DNA of 44,306 nt, taken from assembly GCA_947450895.1 (NCBI GenBank), contig CANFWT010000014.1:1-44306 (forward strand). The letters run 5' to 3'. This document shows positions 8,845-17,373 of this stretch, in pieces. A program made the translations under genes and the position numbers. Under the pieces are notes generated by a model that saw only the letters and a program-made list of their open reading frames with translations, did no database searches and was not told the DNA's origin. Each line of letters starts with the position of its first letter. Position 1 is the stretch's first letter. This DNA is from Comamonadaceae bacterium. Its GTDB lineage: Bacteria; Pseudomonadota; Gammaproteobacteria; Burkholderiales; Burkholderiaceae_C.

Positions 8845-9779
8845 GCCAGCACAGCCTGCGCGTGCTGGCAAATCTGGCCCGGCGTGGCGAACCAGATGCT
8901 GCCCGCGTCGCGCGCGCGGGCCAGGTGGCTGAGCGCGGTGCGCAAATGCAGCAGGCGGTGCGGCTGGCCCACGATGTAGGGGTGCAGCGCAATGCCCATC
9001 ACCAAGGGCTGGCGCGCCGACTGGTGCAGCATTTCGTCAAAGTGGTCGGTGATGAGTTCGGCAAAGGCGCGGCCCTCCATCAGCCGCCCCATCACCATGG
9101 GAATGTCGTTGACCTCTTGCGGGTAGGGGATGGACCACAGGGCTTGGCCCGAACGGGTGTGCATGCGCGTGGGCTGGTCGTCGTGGCACCAGTTCAGGGT
9201 GTAGCTGTAGCCGGTCTCGGCCAGCAGGTCGGGGGTGTGCAGGCTCTCGGAAATCCAGGGCGACAGCCAGCCTGCGGGCGCCACGCCGCTGTGGGCAAGC
9301 ATGCGTGCGCGGCAGCCTTCGAGCAGCGCGCGCTCGTCGGCCTCATTCAGATCGGACTGTCGCATAGCGTTGCTGTGGCCGTGGCCAATGAGCTCGTCGC
9401 CGCGCTGCGCCAGGGCAGCGACCAGCTCCGGGCAATGGTCGTAGAGCGCGGTGTTGATGAGCGCGCCGGTGGGCAGCGCAAGCTGGTCAAACAGTTCCAG
9501 GCAGCGCCAGGCGCCTACGCGATTGCCGTATTCGCGCCACGCGTAGTTCAGCACATCGGGTTGGGGCGAGGGTGGCCCCAAAGATGCGCCCATGCCGCTG
9601 CCAAACGCAAAGTGCTCCACGTTAAAACCCAGGTAGACCGCCAGGCGCGCGCCATTGGGCCAGCAGTAGTCTGCGCGGGTGGTGATGGGCTGGTAGGCAA
9701 ACCGACCGTTATCCGCAATCGATGGAAACGCGCCGCTGGGGCCCCTGGGCGCTGCGGGGGCGCTGGGGTTGCCGCTCAT
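8841..9779 (-). CDS. Polysaccharide deacetylase-fold hydrolase, PuuE/HpxB allantoinase-like
   Basis: A 312-residue NodB-fold protein of the subgroup containing the metal-independent allantoinases PuuE and HpxB. Visible features are the N-terminal RLAVYLGFNVEHFAFG strand, the GALINTALYDHCPELV helix entry, GHGHSN, LSPWISESLHT, and the late histidine in GIALHPYIVGQPHR. The start at ATG 9779 overlaps the upstream stop as ATGA, and its own stop overlaps the next start the same way, so the three - strand genes form one tightly coupled operon. A frame extension to 9857 is judged non-coding. It may open the same or a related ring as the hydantoinase on the other strand. Confidence 0.82.
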   Translation of the reverse strand: MSGNPSAPAAPRGPSGAFPSIADNGRFAYQPITTRADYCWPNGARLAVYLGFNVEHFAFGSGMGASLGPPSPQPDVLNYAWREYGNRVGAWRCLELFDQLALPTGALINTALYDHCPELVAALAQRGDELIGHGHSNAMRQSDLNEADERALLEGCRARMLAHSGVAPAGWLSPWISESLHTPDLLAETGYSYTLNWCHDDQPTRMHTRSGQALWSIPYPQEVNDIPMVMGRLMEGRAFAELITDHFDEMLHQSARQPLVMGIALHPYIVGQPHRLLHLRTALSHLARARDAGSIWFATPGQICQHAQAVLA

Positions 9780-10216
9780 ACAGCGTCCCGTCCCACGATG
9801 GGCCAGGGCGCAGCCAGCCCGGCGCGCACCAGCATCCATTCGGCGCTGTCGTTCCACACGTCCATTTGCACGATCAGGCCATCGCGCACCAGGTAGCGGT
9901 CCACATAGCGGTTGCCTTCAAACAAGGTGCCGTCAGGCCAGGCGCCGTACAGCGTGCCGGTGTTGTAGACCACGGCCTCGCCCGCGTTGACGCCGGGCGC
10001 CACATCAGTTTGTTCAAAGCGTTTTTTCACCCAAGCGTAGCGGCCTTTGTTAAAGGCGCTGCACTCGGTGGGGTCGCGCATTTCGCGCCCCCCGGTGAAT
10101 CGGATACGTAGCGCGGGCGCCACATAAGCGCGTGCGCCTACGGGGTCGGGAACCATGATGGTGTGCAGGAATTGTTCAACCAGTTCTTTGGGGGAGAGTG
10201 CTTGCGTGGGGGACAT
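9776..10216 (-). CDS. NTF2/SnoaL-like family protein
   Basis: A 146-residue cone-fold protein of the NTF2/SnoaL-like superfamily, judged from size and pattern: an N-terminal helix (KELVEQFLHTIM), a middle strand region with YNTGTLYGAWPDG, and the C-terminal GNRYVDRYLVRDGLIVQMDVWNDSAEW, where such proteins line their pocket. It is the first gene of the - strand operon and overlaps the PuuE-like gene by 4 bases. Small proteins of this fold accompany hpx genes elsewhere (HpxZ), but this one does not clearly match HpxZ. The reaction is unknown. Confidence 0.78.
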   Translation of the reverse strand: MSPTQALSPKELVEQFLHTIMVPDPVGARAYVAPALRIRFTGGREMRDPTECSAFNKGRYAWVKKRFEQTDVAPGVNAGEAVVYNTGTLYGAWPDGTLFEGNRYVDRYLVRDGLIVQMDVWNDSAEWMLVRAGLAAPWPIVGRDAV

Positions 10217-10585
10217 TTTTGGGGTCTAAGGGGAGGTAAAGGGCTTTGCGCAATGTAGCGCATCCGAGGCCTTGTTCTGATCTTGCCTACGCGCTGAGAC
10301 CTGGGGTGTTGGCCGGCCTTGGCTGCTGGCCTTTGCTGTTTTGGGGCATGCATCACACACGCTTGGCTTGGCTGCTGTGATGCGACAGAAATGTGCGTGA
10401 GATCACTGCACGCTGGGCCCCGGCTGGGCTTAATCCAGCAACCGGATCACTGGTTTGTTCCAGGTTCATCGCAGTGGCAAAGCATTTTGCCGCTGGGTGG
10501 CTGCCACACGGTTTCAGCGCCAGTGATTACGGACGTACAGGGGGCTTGTTGGCCCTTTGTTTGACAACCTCACTTGAAAGAACCT
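10217..10585. other. Intergenic region between ureide operon and flp genes
   Basis: A 369-base gap between the - strand ureide operon and the + strand pilin genes; promoters for both should lie here. No clear sigma-70 pair was found by eye. An imperfect palindrome GTGCGTGAGATCACTGCAC at 10393-10411 is the only notable element and could be an operator. No coding potential was recognised. Confidence 0.5.
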
Positions 10586-10777
10586 ATGAAAAAACTTTTC
10601 AACGGCGCCCGCAGTTTTGCAAAAGACGAAGAGGGCGCAACCGCCGTGGAGTACGGAATGATGGTCGGTTTGATTGCCGTGGCAATCATCGTCACCGTGG
10701 CCGCCATTGGAACGCAACTCAACGTGCTGTTCGCCAAGATTAAGACCTGTATCACAACCCCGGGCAACTGCACGTGA
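10586..10777 (+). CDS. flp: Flp/Fap-type pilin subunit (first copy)
   Basis: A 63-residue type IVb pilin. The short basic leader ends at the TadV cleavage motif EEG/ATAVEY, where Gly is followed by the XXXXEY signature, then a hydrophobic segment (GMMVGLIAVAIIVTVAAIG) forms the pilus core helix. Start ATG 10586 follows a GAAAG ribosome site; an upstream TTG at 10574 was rejected. Unusually the C-terminus has two cysteines six residues apart (CITTPGNC), which could form a disulfide loop. The second pilin gene has the same feature. It is the first gene of the tad locus and probably the major subunit or one of two. Confidence 0.92.
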   Translation: MKKLFNGARSFAKDEEGATAVEYGMMVGLIAVAIIVTVAAIGTQLNVLFAKIKTCITTPGNCT

Positions 10778-10789
10778 TGTGATGCTTTT

Positions 10790-10834
10790 CCCAGACCGCG
10801 CACTGGCAAATGCCCGCGAGGTCTGGGCTTCTTT
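10790..10834 (+). terminator. Hairpin between the two flp genes
   Basis: An eight-base inverted repeat, CCCAGACC at 10790-10797 and GGTCTGGG at 10820-10827, with a further GCG/CGC pair inside, is followed by CTTCTTTG. It lacks a long T tract, so it may be a leaky terminator or a stabilising 3' structure that raises the first pilin transcript above the downstream genes. Its position directly after a pilin gene supports that role. Confidence 0.5.
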
Positions 10835-10857
10835 GTAACCACCCCATGGAGAAACTT

Positions 10858-11052
10858 ATGAACACAATTTACCGCAGCATTCGCAAGTTTGCACACGAAG
10901 AGGACGGCGCGACCGCCGTGGAGTACGGAATGATGGTGGGGCTGATTGCGGTGGCCATCATCGTGGCTGTTGCAGCGCTGGGCACGCAGCTCAACACCTT
11001 CTACGGAAAGATCAAAGACTGCCTCACCACCCCCGCTACGTGCGGCGCCTGA
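10858..11052 (+). CDS. flp: Flp/Fap-type pilin subunit (second copy)
   Basis: A 64-residue Flp pilin paralogous to the gene just upstream, with the same EDG/ATAVEY processing site and a nearly identical core helix. The start at ATG 10858 is preceded by GGAG. The C-terminal pair of cysteines in CLTTPATC keeps the six-residue spacing of the first pilin although the surrounding residues differ, suggesting that the loop is under selection. The prepilin peptidase gene follows 68 bases downstream. The copy may be a minor or alternative subunit. Confidence 0.92.
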   Translation: MNTIYRSIRKFAHEEDGATAVEYGMMVGLIAVAIIVAVAALGTQLNTFYGKIKDCLTTPATCGA

Positions 11053-11120
11053 TGCGCACCCGCGGGCGGCGCAATTCGCGCCAGCCGCGGGCAATACCAA
11101 CCAAGCGATAGGCGAGCACT

Positions 11121-11732
11121 ATGTCGTACACCTTGAACCTCACGCCTGCGGCGTGGCAACTGTGGTGCTTTGCCAGCGTCGCTTTGTCGCTGGTGATGGC
11201 ACTCGAAGCTGACTTGCTGGAGCAGCGCATTCCCAATCTGCTGGTGGTGCTCACGCTGCTGGCGGGCCTGGTGTTCCACGGGGCCGGACCGGCCAATGGG
11301 CGTGACGGCATGTTTGGCTACTTTCCTGGCGCCCTGGGTGCGGGCCAGGCCCTGCTGGGCGCTTTGCTGGGCTTGGCCTTGTTTTTGCCCATTTACCTGG
11401 CCAGCGCCATGGGTGCGGGCGACGTCAAGTTCATGGCAGCGCTGGGGGCTTTCGCTGGCCCCGTCGAGGTTCTGGGCGTCGCCCTGTGTGTGGCGGCGTG
11501 CGGCGGCATGCTGGCATTTGCCATCACGCTGATGCGGGGCAAGACCACCCATGCCTGGGCCAATATGGTTTTGATTTTCAACGGTGCTCTGCGTACCGGT
11601 TCTGCGGCGGGGCACTTCGACCCGGGCAGCCAGTCCGCACTGCGCATGCCCTATGCACTGGCCTTTGCGTTGGGCGTGTCGGCCTATGGCTACTGGCGGC
11701 AAAGCGGGCACCCTGCACTGGTGATTTTTTGA
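11121..11732 (+). CDS. tadV: Prepilin peptidase TadV/CpaA (A24 family)
   Basis: A 203-residue multi-pass inner-membrane aspartyl protease that removes the leader from Flp prepilins. The two catalytic aspartates are visible: Asp31 in EADLLEQRIPN and Asp101 in the GxGD motif (MGAGDVKFM). It lacks the N-terminal methylase domain of PilD, as expected for TadV/CpaA proteins. It sits directly after its two substrates and before cpaB, the standard tad order. Confidence 0.92.
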   Translation: MSYTLNLTPAAWQLWCFASVALSLVMALEADLLEQRIPNLLVVLTLLAGLVFHGAGPANGRDGMFGYFPGALGAGQALLGALLGLALFLPIYLASAMGAGDVKFMAALGAFAGPVEVLGVALCVAACGGMLAFAITLMRGKTTHAWANMVLIFNGALRTGSAAGHFDPGSQSALRMPYALAFALGVSAYGYWRQSGHPALVIF

Positions 11733-11773
11733 CGATGAATGACATGTGGAATGACACAAGGAAGGCCTAGAAA

Positions 11774-12670
11774 ATGAAAAGTAAACGCGCGTTGATCATG
11801 ATCACCACCGCATTGTTGGCGGGCTTGGCGGCGGTCTGGCTGGCTTACCGCTGGGTTGGGCACTTGGCGGAAAACACCACCACGGTGGTGGTCGCTGCAC
11901 GCGACCTGGACCCGGGCACTGTGCTCAGTGATACCTCGCTGCAAACCATTGCTTGGCCTTCGGTTTCCGTGCCGGTGGGTGCGCTCAAGGACACGAAACT
12001 GGCCACCGGACGGGTGGCGTCGGCACTCATCTTTACCGGCGAACCAATTTTGGAGGCCAAGCTCGCGCACGAGGGCGCCACCGGGGGGCTGTCCGCAGTG
12101 CTGGCGCCGGGCAAGCGTGCCATCAGTATCCAGGCCAATGAAATTGTCGGAGTGGCCGGCTACGTCCATCCAGGAAGCCGCGTGGACATCATGGTCAACA
12201 TCCGCGGCAGCCAGGACAAGCCGGTTTCCAAAATCGTGCTCACCAACATCTTGGTGCTGGCCACTGCGCAGGACGACAAGCGCGACCAGACCAAACCCAA
12301 GGTCGTGAGCACCGTGACCTTGGAAGTGGACCCGCACCAGGCCGAAAAAATCGACCTGGCGCGCAGCATCGGCACGCTGTCCATGGTGCTGCGCAACCCG
12401 CTGGACACCACCGTGGTGCAAACCGACGGTGCAACGCGTGATGACGTAATGGGTCCGCTGGAGCTGGCGGCGGCAAGTCCTGCCGCCCCTGTGCCGGGGG
12501 CTGCCGCGTCCACGCCCGCCGCCGCCGCTGCAGTACCACCCAAACCCCGGCCCAAGGCCCGCGCCGTGGCCAAGGACGGCGCTGCCAGCGCCAAACCGGT
12601 GCCGCCAACGCAGCCGGTCGATACGGTGGAAATCATTCGCGGCGTGCAAAAAGCAAATTCGAACTTTTGA
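11774..12670 (+). CDS. cpaB: Flp pilus assembly protein CpaB/RcpC
   Basis: A 298-residue periplasmic pilus assembly protein anchored by an N-terminal membrane segment (LIMITTALLAGLAAVWLAY), followed by a SAF domain (VVVAARDLDPGTVLSDTSL) and the RcpC-type domain (AVLAPGKRAISIQANEIVGVAGYVHPGSRVDIMV). CpaB is thought to support the secretin channel. The last 60 or so residues are Ala/Pro-rich and look disordered. An AGGAAGG ribosome site precedes the start. The secretin gene follows after 10 bases. Confidence 0.92.
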   Translation: MKSKRALIMITTALLAGLAAVWLAYRWVGHLAENTTTVVVAARDLDPGTVLSDTSLQTIAWPSVSVPVGALKDTKLATGRVASALIFTGEPILEAKLAHEGATGGLSAVLAPGKRAISIQANEIVGVAGYVHPGSRVDIMVNIRGSQDKPVSKIVLTNILVLATAQDDKRDQTKPKVVSTVTLEVDPHQAEKIDLARSIGTLSMVLRNPLDTTVVQTDGATRDDVMGPLELAAASPAAPVPGAAASTPAAAAAVPPKPRPKARAVAKDGAASAKPVPPTQPVDTVEIIRGVQKANSNF

Positions 12671-12680
12671 GGGTCTTACG

Positions 12681-14360
12681 ATGAAAACACGTTTCCAACT
12701 TCCTTCTGCCGCGCCCGTGCCAGCGGCTGCGTCACTGGCCGGCGGCCTGTTGATGGCCTGTTTGGTGTGCTTGCCGGGTTTCGCCCTGGCGCAAAAGAAA
12801 CCGGTGGAGGTGACCAAAGGCGTCTCCACCACCAGTGCCTATCCGTCTGCTGCCGCAGGCAATGAGTTTTCGGTCATGGGCACGGCGCTGGAGCTCAGCA
12901 TGGGCAAGTCCAGCCTGTTGCGCATGCCTTCGCCGATCCAGCGCATTGCGGTGGGCAACCCGGACATCGTTGACATCTCGCTCATCAATCCCTTGCAGCT
13001 CTACATGCTGGGCAAGAACTATGGCTCCACCAACCTCATGATCTGGCGCAAAGACGGCGCCACCATGGTGGTCGACGTCAGCGTCAACATGGACGCCGAG
13101 CGTATGGAGAAAAAGCTGCGCCAGTTGATGCCTGAGGAGACCGGTATCAAGGTCTACCCGGCGGCCGACTCGGTGATTCTGACCGGCGTAGTTTCCAGTG
13201 CGGCCAAGGCCAAGTACGCTGAGGACATTGCCGGCGCCTTTTTGCGTGAGATCAGCCGCAGCCTGTCACTGCCAGTGGTGGCCGGCGATGGGCGGGTGGC
13301 CGCGGGTACCGCCATGGCGTCCTCGGGCGCAGGCAGCGGCGCCGGTGGTGTGAACAAGGTGGTCAATCTTTTGCGGGTGAGCCAGGGCCAGCAGGTGATG
13401 CTCGAAGTCAAGGTGGCCGAGGTCTCCAAGGTGCTTCTGGAGCGTTTGGGTGTGAACTTCAACGCCACTGCCACGACCTCGGGATTGACTTACGGCATCT
13501 TGTCCAGCTTGTTCAGCGGCAATGGGGTTTTTGGTGTCACTGCGCAAAACGGCAACCGCCTGAGTGTGGACGCCAACAAGAGCGACACCTTGGTCAAGGT
13601 GCTGGCCGAGCCCAACATCATCGCCATGAGTGGCCAGGAGGCCAGCTTTTTGGCCGGTGGCCGCTTGTTCATTCCTGTGGTGGAGTCGGCCAGCGCGGGT
13701 GTTGTGCCGTCGCTCACGCTGCAAGAGCGCGAGTACGGCGTGGGCGTCAAGTTCACGCCCACGGTGCTTGACGGCGGGCGCATCAACCTCAAAGTGGCCC
13801 CCGAGGTGTCGGATATCGGCAAGGGCACGAGCTTCAAGGTCGGCGGCATCGAAACCATACTGCCCAACTTCACCACCAACCACGTGCAAACCACAGTCCA
13901 GCTGATGGACGGGCAGAGTCTGGCTATTGCCGGTTTGATCAAGAACAATGTGGGCGAGGTCGTGTCCCGCGTGCCGCTACTGAGCGAAATCCCTATCCTG
14001 GGCGCGCTGTTTCGCAGCAGTGAGTTTCAAAATAACCGCACCGAGCTGGTGTTTCTGATCACGCCGCACCTGGTCAAGCCGCTGCCAGAAGCACCCAAAC
14101 TGCCCACCGACAATTTCACGCCACCCAGCCTCAACGAGTTCTTCTTCCAGGGCCAGCTCGAGGGCAGTGGCAATGCCGAAGTGCCCGCCGACAAACCGCA
14201 AGCGGCCGCTGACCCAGCGCTGACGCCCCCGCCTGTTGCCGAGCTGCCTGAGCCACCCGCGGCCGAGCAGGTACAGGGGCTGCCGACGCCCTCTGGACCG
14301 GTAGTCCAGGCTCCCAGGGTGCAAGCCGAAGTGCATGCCCAAGTGATGGACAACGAATAA
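12681..14360 (+). CDS. cpaC: Type II/IV secretion system secretin CpaC/RcpA
   Basis: A 559-residue outer-membrane secretin forming the exit pore of the Flp pilus. It starts with a signal peptide (about residues 1-37, ending in ALA), followed by the pilus N-domain (LRMPSPIQRIAVGNPDIVDISLI), a BON-like region and the secretin domain closing with VPLLSEIPILGALF and the NRTELVFLITPHLVKPL segment typical of the family. The C-terminal 90 residues are Pro/Ala-rich and lack family motifs. The gene lies between cpaB and a small lipoprotein gene. Confidence 0.94.
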   Translation: MKTRFQLPSAAPVPAAASLAGGLLMACLVCLPGFALAQKKPVEVTKGVSTTSAYPSAAAGNEFSVMGTALELSMGKSSLLRMPSPIQRIAVGNPDIVDISLINPLQLYMLGKNYGSTNLMIWRKDGATMVVDVSVNMDAERMEKKLRQLMPEETGIKVYPAADSVILTGVVSSAAKAKYAEDIAGAFLREISRSLSLPVVAGDGRVAAGTAMASSGAGSGAGGVNKVVNLLRVSQGQQVMLEVKVAEVSKVLLERLGVNFNATATTSGLTYGILSSLFSGNGVFGVTAQNGNRLSVDANKSDTLVKVLAEPNIIAMSGQEASFLAGGRLFIPVVESASAGVVPSLTLQEREYGVGVKFTPTVLDGGRINLKVAPEVSDIGKGTSFKVGGIETILPNFTTNHVQTTVQLMDGQSLAIAGLIKNNVGEVVSRVPLLSEIPILGALFRSSEFQNNRTELVFLITPHLVKPLPEAPKLPTDNFTPPSLNEFFFQGQLEGSGNAEVPADKPQAAADPALTPPPVAELPEPPAAEQVQGLPTPSGPVVQAPRVQAEVHAQVMDNE

Positions 14361-14373
14361 AGGAAAAACCACC

Positions 14374-14685
14374 ATGATCTCCTCCCTTTTTAAATCCGCT
14401 GCGCCGTTAGCGCGTGGTCTGGCCGTGGCGGCGGCGGCCGCCTGGGTCGCCACCTTGGTGGCTTGTGCTGCCTCCAGCACCACCGAACTGGACAAAAAAT
14501 TTGGCGACAGCGTACGCGCCATTCGCGAGCAGCAAATCATTGCTGCACCCGCGCTGCAGCGGCAAGACCCGGTGGCTGGCCTCGATGGTGTTGCGGCGGT
14601 GCATGCGCAAGAGCGCTACCAGGACTCGTTCAAAGAGCCCGCCAAGACGTTTGACATGCTGAGCTCCGGTGGCACCGGCAAGTAG
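14374..14685 (+). CDS. Small Flp-pilus-associated lipoprotein (possible CpaD/pilotin-like)
   Basis: A 103-residue protein with a lipoprotein signal: a hydrophobic leader followed by the lipobox LVAC (Cys about 31). The mature part ends in LDGVAAVHAQERYQDSFKEP, a pattern I associate with small lipoproteins found between the secretin and CpaE genes of betaproteobacterial tad loci. Position suggests a CpaD- or pilotin-like helper that carries or stabilises the secretin in the outer membrane. The homology to CpaD itself is not evident from the sequence. Confidence 0.78.
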   Translation: MISSLFKSAAPLARGLAVAAAAAWVATLVACAASSTTELDKKFGDSVRAIREQQIIAAPALQRQDPVAGLDGVAAVHAQERYQDSFKEPAKTFDMLSSGGTGK

Positions 14686-14710
14686 TCCCGTCTTTGAGCG
14701 GGTCCGCGCC

Positions 14711-14815
14711 ATGGAACCCTCCAAAGCCGGCCACCCCTTGGCGGCTGCGCAGGCCTTGCTGAAAGCCACTGGGGCGCTCAGCCCGCCCATTGTTACCAGT
14801 GAGAAAACATCATGA
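14711..14815 (+). CDS. Possible 34-residue small ORF overlapping cpaE start
   Basis: An ATG-started frame of 34 codons (begins MEPSKAGHPLAA) fills the gap before cpaE, and its stop overlaps the cpaE start as ATGA. This is the same overlap seen between cpaE and cpaF, so it could couple translation into cpaE. It has no recognised domain and may be chance; no strong ribosome site is seen. Confidence 0.3.
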   Translation: MEPSKAGHPLAAAQALLKATGALSPPIVTSEKTS

Positions 14816-16020
14816 CGATCAAAGTTAGCGTAATTTCAAGCTCTGAGGCCAACCTCAAGATATTTTCGGACGCTGCGGCAGTGGTCGGTGACGTCGAGTT
14901 CTACCCGCACACCGGTTCGACCGACATGCTCGATAACCTGCTCATCACGGACAAGCCCGATGTGCTGGTGCTCGATGCCTCCCATGGCGCGGATCTGAAA
15001 CTGTTGCACGAGATCGAAGCGCAGTTGGCCAAGTACCCGCAAGTCCACACCATCGTGGTCAGCCCCGACCAGTCGGTGGAATTTCTGGCCCTGGCCATGC
15101 ACATCGGTGTGCGCAAGGTGTTGGCCGCGCCGGTGGACGCGGCCAGCTTTCAGGAGGCGCTGCGGCTGGCGCGCACCCGCATGGTGACAGCCGCACAGCT
15201 TGGCGCCGCAGTCCACGGAGGGCTGGTCATCGGTCTACTGGGCGTCAAGGGCGGTGCCGGCAACACCTTTTTGGCCACCAATCTGGCGTACGCCCTGGGC
15301 CGCCAAAACAAGCGTGTGGCCGTGATCGACCTGCGCCTGGCTTTTGGTGATGCGGCGATTTACCTGGGCAATTCCAGCGCCAAGACTAATGTGGTCGAGT
15401 TGTCGCAGCAGTACGTGCGGCTCGACGAAGCGATGCTGGAGGCTGGTATGGCCAAGGTTAGCGACCGGGTTCATGTGCTGGTGGCCGCGCCAACCCCCGA
15501 ATCCCAAGCCGATGTCACGCCTGCGGCCATGGAACGCATCATCGAAGTCGCCCGCAGCCACTACGATTTTGTGGTGCTGGACCTGAGCAACTCGCTCGAC
15601 TCCATGGTGCTCAAGGCCATCGGCATGACCAACGCCCTGTACCTCGTGCTGACGCTCGACATTCCCAACGTGCGCGCCGCCAAGGCCATCGGCCAGTACC
15701 TGCGCGCCAGCGGATATCCCGCCGACAAAATGCAAATTGTGGTGAACCGCTATCTGAGCGGCGAGCATTTCAGTCTGCAAGACGTCGAGAAATCTACCTT
15801 GTCTCGGGTGGCACGCACCATTCCCAACAGCCACGAGGCGGTGGCGGATTCGATCAACCAGGGCGTGCCATTGGTCGAACTCACGCCCCGGGATCCGGTG
15901 GCCCGCGCCTTGAAAGAATGGGCCGAAAGCCTGGCGCCCCAGAGCGTGGGACAGGCACCCCAAAACGGCAATAGTGGCCCGGTGGCGGCGCTGCGTAAGT
16001 TCATGGGATTTGCGCCATGA
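14812..16020 (+). CDS. cpaE: Pilus assembly ATPase CpaE/TadZ
   Basis: A 402-residue two-domain protein. Residues 1-130 form a receiver-like domain without an obvious phosphorylatable motif set, and the rest is a MinD/ParA-like ATPase. The deviant Walker A reads GVKGGAGNT from about residue 144, with Asn where many relatives have Lys or Ser, as is common in TadZ proteins, and LDLSNSLDS resembles Walker B. TadZ marks the pole and recruits the pilus machine. The gene overlaps cpaF by 4 bases (ATGA). Confidence 0.92.
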   Translation: MTIKVSVISSSEANLKIFSDAAAVVGDVEFYPHTGSTDMLDNLLITDKPDVLVLDASHGADLKLLHEIEAQLAKYPQVHTIVVSPDQSVEFLALAMHIGVRKVLAAPVDAASFQEALRLARTRMVTAAQLGAAVHGGLVIGLLGVKGGAGNTFLATNLAYALGRQNKRVAVIDLRLAFGDAAIYLGNSSAKTNVVELSQQYVRLDEAMLEAGMAKVSDRVHVLVAAPTPESQADVTPAAMERIIEVARSHYDFVVLDLSNSLDSMVLKAIGMTNALYLVLTLDIPNVRAAKAIGQYLRASGYPADKMQIVVNRYLSGEHFSLQDVEKSTLSRVARTIPNSHEAVADSINQGVPLVELTPRDPVARALKEWAESLAPQSVGQAPQNGNSGPVAALRKFMGFAP

Positions 16021-17369
16021 GTGCAGTCGACAGCCTGATGAGCAGGCCCAGCGCCAGCGACGACTCAGCGGCGGCGCGCTTGGGCGGCGTGGACACGCCG
16101 GCCTATATGGGCCTGCGCACCAAGCTGCTCAACGACCTGATTCGCCGCGTCGACCTCAAAGCCCTCAGCAGCCTGCCCTCGCAAGGCCTGCGTGAGCAGC
16201 TGGCGTCGTTGGTGGTGCAAATGCTTAACGAATACAGCGCCATGCTCAATATGACCGAGCAGCGGCGCATGATTCAGGACATTCAGAACGAGGTCACCGG
16301 TTTAGGACCGATTGAGCCCTTGCTGACCGATCCTGGTATTTCCGACGTGCTGGTCAATGGTCCCAAGCAGGTGTACGTGGAGCGCGCTGGTTTGCTTGAA
16401 CTCACGAGCGTGCGCTTCACCGACGCGGCCCACCTGATGAAGATCATCGACAAAATCGTCTCGCGGGTGGGTCGCCACATTGACGAGGCAAGCCCCATGG
16501 TGGACGCCCGCCTGCCCGATGGCTCGCGCGTCAACGCGGTGATACCTCCCCTGGCCATGGACGGCCCGCTCTTGTCGATACGCCGCTTTCCTGCCGAACC
16601 TCTCAAAATCAACGACCTGCTGGAAAAGAAGTCGCTCACCCCCGGCATGATGGAACTGCTCACGGCGATGGTGCGCTCCAAGCTCAGCATCGTGATTGCC
16701 GGGGGCACGGGCAGTGGCAAGACCACCTTGCTCAACATCTTGTCCAGCGCCATTCCGGTGAACCAGCGCATTGTGACCATTGAAGACACGGCTGAACTGC
16801 GCTTGCAGCAGCCCCACGTGGTGCGCCTGGAGACGCGGCCCCCCAATATTGAAGGCACTGGCGAGGTCAACCAGCGCGCCCTGGTGCGCAACAGCCTGCG
16901 CATGCGCCCCGACCGCATCATTGTGGGCGAGGTGCGCGGCGTGGAGGTGCTCGACATGCTGCAGGCCATGAATACCGGCCACGACGGCTCTATGGCCACA
17001 GTGCACGCCAACACCCCGCGCGACACACTGACCCGCTTGGAGAACATGTGCAGCATGTCTGGCCTGAGCATCCCCGCCAAGATCGTGCGCCAGCAAATCA
17101 GCTCGGCCATCACCGCGATTGTGCAAATTGCCCGGCTGACCGACGGCCGCAGGCGCGTGGTGAGCGTGCAGGAGATCGTTGGCATGGAGGGCGACATCAT
17201 TAGCATGCAGGAGATATTCGTCTACACCCAGACCGGTGTGAAACCCGACGGCGAGGTCATGGGCTATTTCAGCGCCACCGGCGTGTGGCCCAAATTCATG
17301 GCCCGCCTCAAAGCGTACGGCAACAACGTGCCGGAAGACACCTTCAACCCCAACAAAACCTACGAGTAA
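16017..17369 (+). CDS. cpaF: Pilus assembly motor ATPase CpaF/TadA
   Basis: A 450-residue secretion ATPase that powers Flp pilus extension and possibly retraction. Walker A (GGTGSGKTT) lies near residues 229-237. The Asp box (TIEDTAELRL), Walker B (RIIVGEVRG) and His box (GHDGSMATVHAN) follow in the canonical order. The N-terminal region has the VTGLGPIEPLLTDPGISDVLVNG segment of the family. Expression is probably coupled to cpaE through the ATGA overlap. Confidence 0.95.
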   Translation: MSAVDSLMSRPSASDDSAAARLGGVDTPAYMGLRTKLLNDLIRRVDLKALSSLPSQGLREQLASLVVQMLNEYSAMLNMTEQRRMIQDIQNEVTGLGPIEPLLTDPGISDVLVNGPKQVYVERAGLLELTSVRFTDAAHLMKIIDKIVSRVGRHIDEASPMVDARLPDGSRVNAVIPPLAMDGPLLSIRRFPAEPLKINDLLEKKSLTPGMMELLTAMVRSKLSIVIAGGTGSGKTTLLNILSSAIPVNQRIVTIEDTAELRLQQPHVVRLETRPPNIEGTGEVNQRALVRNSLRMRPDRIIVGEVRGVEVLDMLQAMNTGHDGSMATVHANTPRDTLTRLENMCSMSGLSIPAKIVRQQISSAITAIVQIARLTDGRRRVVSVQEIVGMEGDIISMQEIFVYTQTGVKPDGEVMGYFSATGVWPKFMARLKAYGNNVPEDTFNPNKTYE

Positions 17370-17373
17370 CACC

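Noticed and set aside
8014..8979. Long + strand frame opposite the HpxW- and PuuE-like genes
   Set aside because: It is a high-GC shadow of two recognisable - strand genes, with no family pattern or ribosome site.
10393..10411. Imperfect palindrome as a CRP or FNR site
   Set aside because: It matches neither TGTGA-N6-TCACA nor TTGAT-N4-ATCAA well enough; noted only as an unassigned element.
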